In this document: in pieces, positions 31,729-40,616 of the stretch
How the letters are laid out: each line of letters opens with the position of its first letter
How positions within the stretch are numbered: the stretch's first letter is position 1
Assembly: GCA_045630265.1 (NCBI GenBank)
Contig: JAZQSV010000014.1
Coordinates: 18,374 to 82,373 of the forward strand
Reading direction: 5' to 3'
Length of the DNA: 64,000 nucleotides
DNA from: UMGS1279 sp045630265
GTDB taxonomy: Bacteria > Bacillota > Clostridia > Oscillospirales > Acutalibacteraceae
Notes under the pieces: model-generated
What the model saw: only the letters and a program-made list of their open reading frames with translations
What the model was told of the DNA's origin: nothing
Database searches by the model: none
Made by a program: the position numbers and the translations under genes

Positions 31729-34011
31729 TTATTTATTTTCTCTTAAAATTGCCGTAAATACGGTAATATCATCGCTATGTCCGTCACTTCGTCTTCTTTT
31801 GGCAGCCATGGCAATATCGTCGGCCAGTTTTTGGGCCGAGCATATATCCCAATTCGCCACCATTTCGCTTATCCATTTTGTACCTTCGGTCGTAGCGCCG
31901 TCCGAAAGCATTACTAAAATATCTCCGTCTTTTAATTTTACCTTAGCAAGGTCAAAAGAAACCTCTCTTAAAATTCCGGGTGGGAGAGAAGTACTGGATG
32001 CCTTTCCCACGCGGCCCCCCTTTCTTATAATTGTTGGGGCAGCACCCGCCTTTCTGAGCTCACATTCACCGCTGAAAAGGTCAATGGTTGCAATATCTAT
32101 TGTAGCTAACGTTTCGTCAGTAGATTTAAAAAGCATGGCCGAGTTAACAAGCTTTAGCGAACAGTCATACCCAAAGCCGGAGCAAAGCATCCGGCTAATA
32201 AGTCCAGATGCCATTGCCGAATCTACCGCCGCCCTTCCTCCTGTGCCCATTCCGTCGGAAAGAAGCATTATAAACCTACCTCTTCCGTCACAAAAATATT
32301 TGTAGCTATCTCCACAAAGCTTGTCTTTTTTTTCGGGTATTTGGCAAACGCCAATTTCCACTGAAAATACAGGTTTTTCTGTAAGAGATATAAAAGCTTC
32401 ATCCTTTGAGACGGTAACGGTGGGCGTATCAAAATCCTTGTTGCAGGCAAGATTTAAAGCCCGAAGCAGTTCCATTTTATTTATGGTTTTGTCGGCCACA
32501 CCTTTTACGTGAATATCGGCACTAAGTCGCCCGAATTTATCAAGCGAAGCGGTGCAGGAGTTTGGATGAAAGCCCATATTTTTCATGGTCATTATTATAT
32601 TTTCGGCCGATTTTGCATCGTGTTGAATTTCGTATTGAAATTCCTCTGAAAGGTCAAAAAGCATATCGGAAATCGCGGTAAATTGGTCGCTTATAACACC
32701 GCGCACTTCTGAAATTCTGCGCTCGGCACTTAAATTTGTGTCGAAGTTTTCACAGTGAAATTTTACCGACTCCTCGAAATTTTTTCGCCTTAGGCAGTTG
32801 GTTTTAAGAGTAATGTTTTCGGTTTCCGACTTGCTTTTAAATTTGCCCCAAATGGTCAGCGCATCTTCGGCGGTAAGTTCTCTTGCGGATTCCCAGCAAT
32901 GTCTTCGAAGGCTACAACCACCGCAGGTATCTCTTTCTACCAAATTTAAGGTTTTTTCAAAATCGGGCGAGTTTAGTTTTTTAAGTTTTTGCGCAACCTC
33001 TTCAACCGTTTTGAAAATATCTTTCAGTGCTCCGCCCGCAAACTCAAGACGCATTAAAAGTGCACCTTTTAGCGTGTCGGGATTTGTGATTTCGGGTCTG
33101 GGAGATAACATACCGCTTATTATTCTGTTAAGTTTATTTGGAATTATAAGAAAAAGCCCGCATCCAATAAGTCCCTCAAAGAAAAGCCCCACGAAATTAT
33201 CTGGGTCAAAAAGCAGTAAAAGAGATATTATTTTGGTGGTGAGGTATGCCCCCACCATTCCTATAGAACCAAGACGGGAGAATAGCCCTGACATTAGTCC
33301 GCAAAAAGCAAAAACTGCAGCTATTTGGTAAAAATTCTGGTCAAAAAGAGCAAGTGTAAAGCCAATAACTGTGCCCGAAACGGCACCAAATGAGGCCTGT
33401 CCGTATCTTGCAGTGGTAAGAATAAAAACAATTCCCAAAATTCTTCCCAAATTAAGCCCCAAAGGGTCAAATCTGTAAAGGGATAAAAGTAAAATACTAA
33501 TAAATATTAAAACCGATATGCATTCTCTTATATCAAGCCCAACCGAAAGTGTTAAATCCAGTCTGAAGGCAATGTTTAAAAAATATGCGGCGGCGGCAGC
33601 TAGAAAACTTTGAGAGATAAGGGAAATTGGTTCTACGCTGTAAGAAATTTTAAGAGCTACCGAGCAAACACCTAAAACGAAAAGCGAAATAAGGGCCGAA
33701 AAAACGGGGGATTTTATCAGTTTTGCGGTGCCGCTTAAAATATATTTAATGGTAAAAACCGCAAAGGCCGCCGCAACGTATACAAACCCGCCGCTTCTGA
33801 TAAAAAGAATATAGCCAACTGAAACACCAAAAAGGGTGGCGGGCAGGTATTTTTTGGGCGCCGCCGATAAAAGTGATATTCCAAAGGGTATAAGCCCCCC
33901 TAAAATGGTGGCAACAGAAGATAAAAATCCCACTACCAACATAAAAAGGTGTAAGATAAACCCTAACGCGTCGGAGTGGGAGGAATAAAAATGCTTTGTA
34001 CTTGTTTTCAA
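31729..34011 (-). CDS. spoIIE: Stage II sporulation protein E (PP2C phosphatase)
   Basis: 760 residues, TTG start with GGAGG 9 bp upstream; Bacillus SpoIIE is about 827. The first 300 residues are about ten membrane helices, a middle region with a Cys cluster (CGGCSLRRHC) follows, and the last 220 residues are a PP2C domain with CGDSY, LLSDGMGTGG (about residue 587) and MLSDGATT. It sits at the asymmetric septum and dephosphorylates SpoIIAA, which switches on sigma-F in the forespore. The promoter at 34056-34088 has the spacing expected for direct Spo0A activation. The gene upstream encodes an S1-domain protein. Confidence 0.96.
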   Translation of the reverse strand: MKTSTKHFYSSHSDALGFILHLFMLVVGFLSSVATILGGLIPFGISLLSAAPKKYLPATLFGVSVGYILFIRSGGFVYVAAAFAVFTIKYILSGTAKLIKSPVFSALISLFVLGVCSVALKISYSVEPISLISQSFLAAAAAYFLNIAFRLDLTLSVGLDIRECISVLIFISILLLSLYRFDPLGLNLGRILGIVFILTTARYGQASFGAVSGTVIGFTLALFDQNFYQIAAVFAFCGLMSGLFSRLGSIGMVGAYLTTKIISLLLLFDPDNFVGLFFEGLIGCGLFLIIPNKLNRIISGMLSPRPEITNPDTLKGALLMRLEFAGGALKDIFKTVEEVAQKLKKLNSPDFEKTLNLVERDTCGGCSLRRHCWESARELTAEDALTIWGKFKSKSETENITLKTNCLRRKNFEESVKFHCENFDTNLSAERRISEVRGVISDQFTAISDMLFDLSEEFQYEIQHDAKSAENIIMTMKNMGFHPNSCTASLDKFGRLSADIHVKGVADKTINKMELLRALNLACNKDFDTPTVTVSKDEAFISLTEKPVFSVEIGVCQIPEKKDKLCGDSYKYFCDGRGRFIMLLSDGMGTGGRAAVDSAMASGLISRMLCSGFGYDCSLKLVNSAMLFKSTDETLATIDIATIDLFSGECELRKAGAAPTIIRKGGRVGKASSTSLPPGILREVSFDLAKVKLKDGDILVMLSDGATTEGTKWISEMVANWDICSAQKLADDIAMAAKRRRSDGHSDDITVFTAILRENK

Positions 34012-34055
34012 GCAAATCGCCCTCCTAAAAATAAAACAAAAAGGTGGTTTTAATA

Positions 34056-34088
34056 ATTATAGGGCGGAAGTTTTAAAATGTTTGTCAA
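34056..34088 (-). promoter_or_regulatory. spoIIE promoter: TTGACA, 21 bp spacer, TATAAT, with Spo0A-like box
   Basis: On the minus strand TTGACA (34083-34088) and TATAAT (34056-34061) are perfect but 21 bp apart. The other strand reads TGTCAAA across the -35, one mismatch from the 0A box TGTCGAA. Bacillus spoIIE has the same 21 bp spacing and needs Spo0A. Confidence 0.75.
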
Positions 34089-34111
34089 AGCATATTGGAG
34101 TTTTAAAAATG

Positions 34112-35050
34112 TTATTGGTGCAAAAAGTCGGTATATATGTTTTTAGTGCAGTTTCCGGGGGAATATTGCCAAAAATCCATTTTGTCTTCTTCGTAAAAAT
34201 ATTTTAGTGGATATGTATATTCACCATCAAAGGCGTCAATAATAATAAGTTTTATCTTCATTTTTTCGGGGATTATGCTTTTAACATACACCCCTGCACA
34301 CATACCGGGATAAATATTTTCCTTTGTTTCAGCGAGCCCTGCTAAATTGGGGGTAAGCTCAATAAAAATGCCGTAGCTTTCCACAGAACGAACTATTCCC
34401 GAAACCGTTTGCCCTTCAGAAAAAAGTGAGGCGTTTTCCTCCCAGCTACCAAGCAGCTCTTTGTGGGTCAGGGTAATACGTCCGCTTGCATCTATGTCTT
34501 TTATAATAACTTTAAGGTCATCTGAAACCTTAAAACGGTCGCTTGGGTGGGAAATTCGTGATACCGAAATTGCATCGATGGGGAGAAGCGCAATTATTCC
34601 GCAACCTATATCGCAAAATGCGCCAAACCGCTCTAGATGGGTTATTCTGGCGGGAATTACACTTCCAATACCTTTTTCGCTGTGCAGATAATCTAAAAAT
34701 CTAATCTGCGCCTTTTTTCGCGAAAGCTCTGCATAAAGCTTGCCAAAACGGTCGGTTTTAATGGCTTCAATGGTAAAGCAAACAGGTTTTCCAACCTTGG
34801 TTATAAGGGCAATATCTTTGACTTTACCCTCGCTAATTCCAATAGCACCCTCGGCGCGTTTTATTATACCTTTCATACAACCAAGGTCTAAAATAAGGTT
34901 GTGTTCCTCATCGCACATTAAAACCTGCGCCTCTAAAATGTCGCCGTTTTTTTGGGCTTCGGCCAATGTGGTTGGAGAAAAAACGGCGCGTTTGTTTCCA
35001 GTCGTTTCAAAAAGCCATCCCTCAGGAGTAAAATTGTAGCTAGATTTCAT
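34112..35050 (-). CDS. S1 RNA-binding domain protein
   Basis: 312 residues, AGAGGAA before ATG. A first S1-like segment (GDILEAQVLMCDEEHNLILDLG) is at about 35-100, a second (GSVIPARITHLERFGAFCDIG, with GIIALLPIDAIS) at about 130-200, and a third (GQTVSGIVRSVESYGIFIELTPN, with LAGLAET) at about 215-265. Such proteins bind RNA or ribosomes. It is encoded just upstream of spoIIE on the same strand, as yabR is in Bacillus, though YabR is only about 128 residues. The last 50 residues are unlike S1 and unassigned. Confidence 0.85.
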   Translation of the reverse strand: MKSSYNFTPEGWLFETTGNKRAVFSPTTLAEAQKNGDILEAQVLMCDEEHNLILDLGCMKGIIKRAEGAIGISEGKVKDIALITKVGKPVCFTIEAIKTDRFGKLYAELSRKKAQIRFLDYLHSEKGIGSVIPARITHLERFGAFCDIGCGIIALLPIDAISVSRISHPSDRFKVSDDLKVIIKDIDASGRITLTHKELLGSWEENASLFSEGQTVSGIVRSVESYGIFIELTPNLAGLAETKENIYPGMCAGVYVKSIIPEKMKIKLIIIDAFDGEYTYPLKYFYEEDKMDFWQYSPGNCTKNIYTDFLHQ

Positions 35051-35182
35051 ATTCGTTCCTCTTTTTTAAAATTAATATATCTAATTTTATGTAGAGGGAC
35101 TCCTTAAAAATGATTATTTTTATAAAAATCTTAAGTTTAATTCAAAGTGTGGGACGGGGATTTTGCTTTCCAAAAAACCTCT

Positions 35183-35208
35183 CTTAAATATTACTTATAA
35201 TATTTAAG
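35183..35208. repeat. Perfect 11 bp inverted repeat upstream of a promoter
   Basis: CTTAAATATTA (35183-35193) and TAATATTTAAG (35198-35208), 4 bp apart, end 6 bp before the -35 box at 35214. A dyad of this size fits a dimeric regulator; the rest of the gap 35051-35276 holds only the promoter. Confidence 0.55.
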
Positions 35209-35213
35209 ATTAC

Positions 35214-35242
35214 TTGAATGTTGGTTTAAACTGTGCTATAAT
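35214..35242 (+). promoter_or_regulatory. Promoter of the 35277-44045 gene run
   Basis: TTGAAT (35214-35219), 17 bp, TATAAT (35237-35242), 35 bp before the GTG start. Confidence 0.8.
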
Positions 35243-35276
35243 AAACTGTGTATATCTAAATAAAGGGGGAAGAGAA

Positions 35277-36545
35277 GTGGTAAGCAAAAAAATGGAAAAT
35301 ATGAAATCAGATAATAAAAACATTTTCACCATTTTTCTAACCCTTATTGCATTTGCATTTATTCTTCGCCTTATGATTTCTGTGGGCTATATAAATAGGC
35401 AGGATACCCTTTGGTATAGGGAGTGGGCATTGTCGCTGCCCGACGGATTTTTTAATGTTTATTCAAGAGCAGATGAAATTTCGCTTGACTACCCTCCCAT
35501 TTACCTGTTCTTTCTTTATATAACAGGTCTCGCCTACCGCGCTTTAGGTAGCGGTTGGGGTATTATGACCGATATGCTTTTTATGAAATTCTGGCCTATT
35601 TTCTTTGACACGCTTTGCGGTGCGGCCCTTTATTTTGTATTTAAAAAACAGGGTGAGAAGGCAGGTTTTTTAGCCGCATTGCTTTGGCTTTTTAACCCTT
35701 GCACAATTTTCAACAGCGCCTTTTGGGGCCAGACCGACGGGCTTATGTGTCTACTGCTTCTTATAAGCTTTTACGCGCTTGAAAGCAAAAGGCCCATTTT
35801 GGCCTGTGTGTTATTTGCTATAGCAGGGCTTACAAAATACCAATGTCTTTTCTTTACCCCTATATTTTTGTTAGAACTATTTTTAAGGTCGGATATAAAG
35901 AGGTTTTTACCTTCAATTTTTTCGGCGGTTGCAACGGTGCTCGGTGTATTCTTGCCATTTATGATAGGGGCCAAAAACCCGCTACTTTTCTTTGAGGTAT
36001 ATCTTGGTGGGCAGGGTAAATATCCCCATTGCACATTAAACGCCTTTAATGTTTACGGTATGTTTAACCTTAACTGGGTGCCCGATTCTAAAAAGATTCT
36101 GGGGCTTATAAGTGTTGGAACCCTTAGCACAATAGTTACCGTTTTACTTATAGTCGGCGTTTTCCTAATTTATATTTTCGCTAAAAATAAATGTATGTGG
36201 ACTGTAAGCTTTTTATTTATGAGTTCGCTTTTTATGTTTATGAGCCGAATGCACGAGCGCTATGCCTTTGTAACCCTTATATTTATTTTGGTAGCGGCGG
36301 TAAAGCACAAAAATAAGGGACTGTTTATTTCCTTTTTGCTCTCCAGCGCAATATCTCTTATAAACCATTTTGTTCCAATGTTCAGTTGGAATGACCCCAC
36401 TTCGGTTTTTGCTACTCACTATAATGGGATTTTTGTGTTTATGTCCTTTGTGAGTGTTGCGGTTTACATTGTTACAACCTATATCTGTCTTTGCTTTGTG
36501 TTTAAAGGGGAACAGGTAGATTTACTTTCGATTACGGAAAATTAA
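35277..36545 (+). CDS. Polytopic membrane glycosyltransferase (GT-C type, mannosyltransferase-like)
   Basis: 422 residues from the GTG at 35277 with GGGGGA upstream; the frame opens at 35214, inside the promoter, so the longer form is rejected. About ten membrane helices are seen. The first outside loop has DYPPIYLF with a conserved acidic residue, and WLFNPCTIFNSAFWGQTDG resembles GT-C enzymes that use polyprenyl-phosphate sugars. It would add a sugar to a cell surface polymer or lipid. The YfhO-like gene follows after 16 bp. Confidence 0.8.
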   Translation: MVSKKMENMKSDNKNIFTIFLTLIAFAFILRLMISVGYINRQDTLWYREWALSLPDGFFNVYSRADEISLDYPPIYLFFLYITGLAYRALGSGWGIMTDMLFMKFWPIFFDTLCGAALYFVFKKQGEKAGFLAALLWLFNPCTIFNSAFWGQTDGLMCLLLLISFYALESKRPILACVLFAIAGLTKYQCLFFTPIFLLELFLRSDIKRFLPSIFSAVATVLGVFLPFMIGAKNPLLFFEVYLGGQGKYPHCTLNAFNVYGMFNLNWVPDSKKILGLISVGTLSTIVTVLLIVGVFLIYIFAKNKCMWTVSFLFMSSLFMFMSRMHERYAFVTLIFILVAAVKHKNKGLFISFLLSSAISLINHFVPMFSWNDPTSVFATHYNGIFVFMSFVSVAVYIVTTYICLCFVFKGEQVDLLSITEN

Positions 36546-36561
36546 AAAGGAGTTAAAAGCA

Positions 36562-39201
36562 GTGAGATTTTCGTTAGCCAAACAACAGCTACTTGGAAAG
36601 CAAAAAGAAAAACATCTTTCCACGTTTTTGCTTGCCCTTATAACTGCGGCGGCATTTTTCGTTCCGTTTATGATAGTGGATAATGGATATTTCTTCTTTT
36701 ACGGCGATTTTAACGTTCAGCAAATACCATTTTATCAGCACTGCCACGCTCTTATAAGGTCGGGAAATATTGGTTGGGATTTCGGTACAGATTTAGGGGT
36801 TAACTTTGCTGGCTCATATACCTTTTATTTGCTAGGCAGTCCGTTTTTCTGGCTAACACTTCCTTTCCCAAATAATTTTGTACCATATTTAATGGGCCCA
36901 TTACTTATATTAAAGTTTGCATTTAGCGCTCTTACGGGTTATATGTATATACGTCGCTTTACAAAAACTCCCGAGGCGGCACGCCTTGGCGGACTTTTAT
37001 ACGCTCTTTCGGGCTTTTCGGTTTATAATATTTTCTTTAACCATTTTCATGAGGCAATAATATTTTTTCCTCTGCTTTTATGGTCGCTTGAACTTTTGAT
37101 AACCGAAAATAAAAAGGGCTTTTTCGCTATAATGGTGGCGCTTACTGCTATTTCCAACTACTTCTTTTTCTATGGAATGGTTGTATTTACTGTAATTTAT
37201 TATTTTGTACGACTATTTTCAGGATGCTTCAAGTTTAAATTTAAAAACTTTTTAACCCTTATTTTTGAGGCGGTTTTGGGACTGCTAATTTCGGCCGTCT
37301 TTATGTTGCCCACAATGGCGGCCGTTTTGGGTAATAGCCGCCTTTCGGAGGTACTAACGGGATGGAGTGCCATTATGTACGGTAAAGAGCAAATTTACCT
37401 TAACATTTTGCAGTGCTTTTTCTTCCCGCCCGATATACCTGCAAGGCCCGTTTTCTTTCCAAATGCAGAAGTTGCCTGGTCATCCCTTGGCGGTTGGCTG
37501 CCGCTATTCTCGGTAGTTGGCGTCTGGGCCTTTATAACACATAAAAAAGGTAATTGGCTGAGGCGCATTATTGGTATTATGATATTTATGGCGCTTGTGC
37601 CAATACTAAATAGCTCATTTTATATGTTTAATACCGCATATTATGCAAGGTGGTATTATATGCCCATTTTAATGATGGTGCTTGCTACGGTCTTTGCCAT
37701 TGAGGACAGTAGGGTAAATTGGTCGTCGGCCTATAAATGGGTGCTTGGAATTACTACGGTTTTTGCACTTGTTATAGGGCTTTTCCCAAGAGAAATGTCC
37801 GACGGTAAGATTAAAAGCTTTGGACTTTATACAAATAGCGGAGATTTTTATATCTACCGCTTCCTTGCAACAGCCATTATATCTATTGTTTCCTTAGTGG
37901 TTCTTGGAATTCTTTTAAAGCTTATAAAAAACCACAAAATGCAGTTTATTAAAAGCGCTACCGCCATTACTATGGTTATAAGCGTTATATATGCCGCATA
38001 TTTTATTGGCACCGGAAAAAGCCATTCTTATGACGTTAAGGATATTATGATAGATGCCCTACTTGAAAAGGAGCTTACCATTTCGGGGGATAAGGATACT
38101 TACCGAATAGACGTTTATGAAAGCGTTGATAATACGGCTATGTATTTAGATTATAGCTCCATAAACGCCTTCCATTCTATAGTGCCGGTTTCGGTTACCG
38201 AATTTTGGGAGTTTGTGGGCGAACAACGCGGTGTTGCATCCCGACCCACAACCGAATCGGTGGGCGCCCGAACACTCCTAGGCGTAAAATACCTGCTTGA
38301 ACGAAACGGCGGCAAGGAATTTACCGATGATTTGGGCGACCCGCTTATGAGCGGTTTTGAGTTTTATAGTAACGAGGGGCATTATACAATATACGAAAAT
38401 AAAAACTATGCTCCCTTTGGTTTTTATTATGATTATTATATGACCTTAGAGCAGGCAAAGTCGGCAAACGAAAGCGACCGCTCACACCTAATGTGCAAGG
38501 CCTTGTTGCTCAGTGATGAACAGGTGCAAAAATATGGATATCTGTTTAACAATATTGAAGATTTTGAGCCAACCGTGGGAGAAAAAATCGAAAACGTTTT
38601 AAGGTTTGAATATAATGACGCAGAGCTCAAAAAGGACGCTGAAAGGTTAAGAGAAAACGGCATTTCGTCTTTTGAAAAGGAAAAGAGTAGCTTTACTGCG
38701 CAAATCGCTACCGAGGATGAAGAACTTGTATTTTTCTCAGTACCTTTTGATGAGGGCTGGAGTGCTACAGTCAATGGCAAACCGGTGGAGATAGAAAAGG
38801 TAAACGTTGGCTTTATGGCGGTTAAGGTACCAAAGGGAGAAAGCAAAATTTCCTTTACCTATAAAACACCGGGACTTACTCTAGGTCTTGTGGTTTCGGC
38901 CGCGGCGGTTTTCGTTTTTATTTTGTATATGCTTATAGCTTTAACTTATCACCGAAAAAGGCAAAGGCTAGGAAACCCCTATGCAGAGGGCGCTCAGTTG
39001 CTAGAATCTTGGAAAAACGAGGTAGCCAAAGAGCGGCTTTTGGAATCCACAAAGGAGTATGAAGAGCTTTCTATTTTGAATTTTGAAAGCAAAATAGAAG
39101 AGCTTACAAGTGAGGAAATGTATAGCGATGGCGCTACATTTAACCGTGGATTTTGGATAGACGAGGGAGATACTGAAGACCCAGAAGAATCAAAGGATTA
39201 A
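36562..39201 (+). CDS. YfhO family membrane protein
   Basis: 879 residues, GTG start after AAAAGGAG. About a dozen membrane helices (residues 20-500) are followed by a soluble extracellular part and a last helix near 790. FPFMIVDNGYFFFYGDFNVQQIPFYQH-type N-terminal loop, LYALSGFSVYN, and late VPFDEGWSATVNG are typical of YfhO, which in Bacillus and Listeria relatives is tied to glycosylation of lipoteichoic acid. The N-terminal neighbour is a GT-C enzyme, which supports a surface glycan role. The acidic C-terminal tail (about 830-879) is variable. Confidence 0.88.
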   Translation: MRFSLAKQQLLGKQKEKHLSTFLLALITAAAFFVPFMIVDNGYFFFYGDFNVQQIPFYQHCHALIRSGNIGWDFGTDLGVNFAGSYTFYLLGSPFFWLTLPFPNNFVPYLMGPLLILKFAFSALTGYMYIRRFTKTPEAARLGGLLYALSGFSVYNIFFNHFHEAIIFFPLLLWSLELLITENKKGFFAIMVALTAISNYFFFYGMVVFTVIYYFVRLFSGCFKFKFKNFLTLIFEAVLGLLISAVFMLPTMAAVLGNSRLSEVLTGWSAIMYGKEQIYLNILQCFFFPPDIPARPVFFPNAEVAWSSLGGWLPLFSVVGVWAFITHKKGNWLRRIIGIMIFMALVPILNSSFYMFNTAYYARWYYMPILMMVLATVFAIEDSRVNWSSAYKWVLGITTVFALVIGLFPREMSDGKIKSFGLYTNSGDFYIYRFLATAIISIVSLVVLGILLKLIKNHKMQFIKSATAITMVISVIYAAYFIGTGKSHSYDVKDIMIDALLEKELTISGDKDTYRIDVYESVDNTAMYLDYSSINAFHSIVPVSVTEFWEFVGEQRGVASRPTTESVGARTLLGVKYLLERNGGKEFTDDLGDPLMSGFEFYSNEGHYTIYENKNYAPFGFYYDYYMTLEQAKSANESDRSHLMCKALLLSDEQVQKYGYLFNNIEDFEPTVGEKIENVLRFEYNDAELKKDAERLRENGISSFEKEKSSFTAQIATEDEELVFFSVPFDEGWSATVNGKPVEIEKVNVGFMAVKVPKGESKISFTYKTPGLTLGLVVSAAAVFVFILYMLIALTYHRKRQRLGNPYAEGAQLLESWKNEVAKERLLESTKEYEELSILNFESKIEELTSEEMYSDGATFNRGFWIDEGDTEDPEESKD

Positions 39202-39246
39202 TTAAAAGCATTTATTTTTAAAAAAATCAAAAGAGGTAAAAGAAAA

Positions 39247-39975
39247 ATGCCTAGATTTTTTAAGGAAAATTTCAAAATAGAGCCCTATATTGACGGGGCG
39301 GATTTTTCCCATATTTCCCGTTCCCTTAGAATGAAGGCGGGGGAAAAACTTGTGGTTTCAGATGGATGCGGCATGGATTTTGACTGCATTATTGAAGAGA
39401 TTACTGCAGATAGGGTTCTACTAAAGATTGAAACCGAAAAGGCAAGTGAAAGCGAAGCCGATATTTCGGTAACCCTTGCCACCTGCCTTTTAAAGGGAGA
39501 TAAATTTGAGCAGGTTATTAAACATTCAACCGAACTTGGCGTTTTGGATATTATTCCCGTAATTTCCGAAAACTGTGTTTCAAGACCAGATGAAAAATCC
39601 CTTAAATCAAAGATTTCACGTTGGCAAAAAATTGCATTAGAGGCGGCGGGACAAAGCGGACGCGGGGTAATACCTACCGTACAAAACGCTACTACGCTAA
39701 AAGTCCTCAAGGATAGATTTTCAGAGTTTGATCTGGTACTGTTTTTCTATGAGGCGGGCGGAGCTCCGCTTGGTGAAACCCTTTGGGATAATAGGGGCTT
39801 TAAAAAGGTTTTGGTAATAACGGGGCCGGAGGGCGGCTTTTCTTTAGATGAAGTCGAAATGTTAAGTGCCGCAGGCGCAAAGGTAATAACACTTGGCAAA
39901 AGAATTTTAAGGGCAGAAACTGCACCCCTAGCTGCGGTAACGGGCATAATGCTACTTACAGATAATTTGGAGTAA
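39247..39975 (+). CDS. rsmE: 16S rRNA (uracil(1498)-N(3))-methyltransferase
   Basis: 242 residues, AGAGGTAAAAG before ATG. An N-terminal PUA-like part (MPRFFKENF, HISRSLRMKAGEKLVVSDG) leads to a SPOUT knot with VITGPEGGFSLDEVE and LGKRILRAETAPLAA. It methylates U1498 of 16S rRNA. It follows YfhO by 45 bp and precedes pth by 5 bp, forming a translation-related group inside a longer forward run. Confidence 0.95.
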   Translation: MPRFFKENFKIEPYIDGADFSHISRSLRMKAGEKLVVSDGCGMDFDCIIEEITADRVLLKIETEKASESEADISVTLATCLLKGDKFEQVIKHSTELGVLDIIPVISENCVSRPDEKSLKSKISRWQKIALEAAGQSGRGVIPTVQNATTLKVLKDRFSEFDLVLFFYEAGGAPLGETLWDNRGFKKVLVITGPEGGFSLDEVEMLSAAGAKVITLGKRILRAETAPLAAVTGIMLLTDNLE

Positions 39976-39980
39976 AGAAT

Positions 39981-40583
39981 ATGTTATTTAGTAAGAAAAA
40001 TAAAGCTACAGGCGGTTTTGATTTTATGGTTGTGGGACTTGGAAATCCGGGACTGCAGTACCAAAACACAAGGCATAATATTGGATTTGTTGCGGCAGAT
40101 TTTTTGTGTGAAAGTATTGGCGCCGAGTTTAAAAAATCCAAGTTCGACGGGCTTACCGCTGATATTAAAATAGGGGACAAAAGGGTTCTTGTACTAAAGC
40201 CCACAACCTATATGAATTTATCCGGCAACAGCGTTCAAAAGGCCGCTAAGTTTTATAAACTGAAATCCGAAAATATAATAGTTATTTTTGATGATTTGAC
40301 CTTGGATGTTGGCCGCCTTAGAATCAGAGCAAAGGGTTCTGACGGTGGACATAGAGGTATGCGGGATATTATTGCAAAGGTTGGAAATGATGCAATACCC
40401 AGAATTAAAATTGGTGTAGGGCCAAAGCCACATCCTGACTATGATACTAAAGATTTTGTTCTTTCGAGGTTTAGTGGGAGCGAGATGGAAAAGGTAGAGA
40501 CTGCCGCTAAAAGTGCGGCAGAAGCGGCCAAATGTATGATATTAAACGGCGTAGACAAAGCAATGAACGGCTTTAATAAATAA
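39981..40583 (+). CDS. pth: Peptidyl-tRNA hydrolase
   Basis: 200 residues. MVVGLGNPGLQYQNTRHNIGF carries the catalytic histidine (about residue 33), and KPTTYMNLSGNSVQ plus DDLTLDVGRLR complete the signature. It frees tRNA from stalled peptidyl-tRNA. The first 13 residues (MLFSKKNKATGGF) are an extension before the usual start; GGAG 7 bp before ATG 39981 supports this start. Directly followed by mfd, as in many Firmicutes. Confidence 0.95.
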   Translation: MLFSKKNKATGGFDFMVVGLGNPGLQYQNTRHNIGFVAADFLCESIGAEFKKSKFDGLTADIKIGDKRVLVLKPTTYMNLSGNSVQKAAKFYKLKSENIIVIFDDLTLDVGRLRIRAKGSDGGHRGMRDIIAKVGNDAIPRIKIGVGPKPHPDYDTKDFVLSRFSGSEMEKVETAAKSAAEAAKCMILNGVDKAMNGFNK

Positions 40584-40616
40584 AGGCGCTTTTAAAATTA
40601 GTACCCGAGGTTTTAA

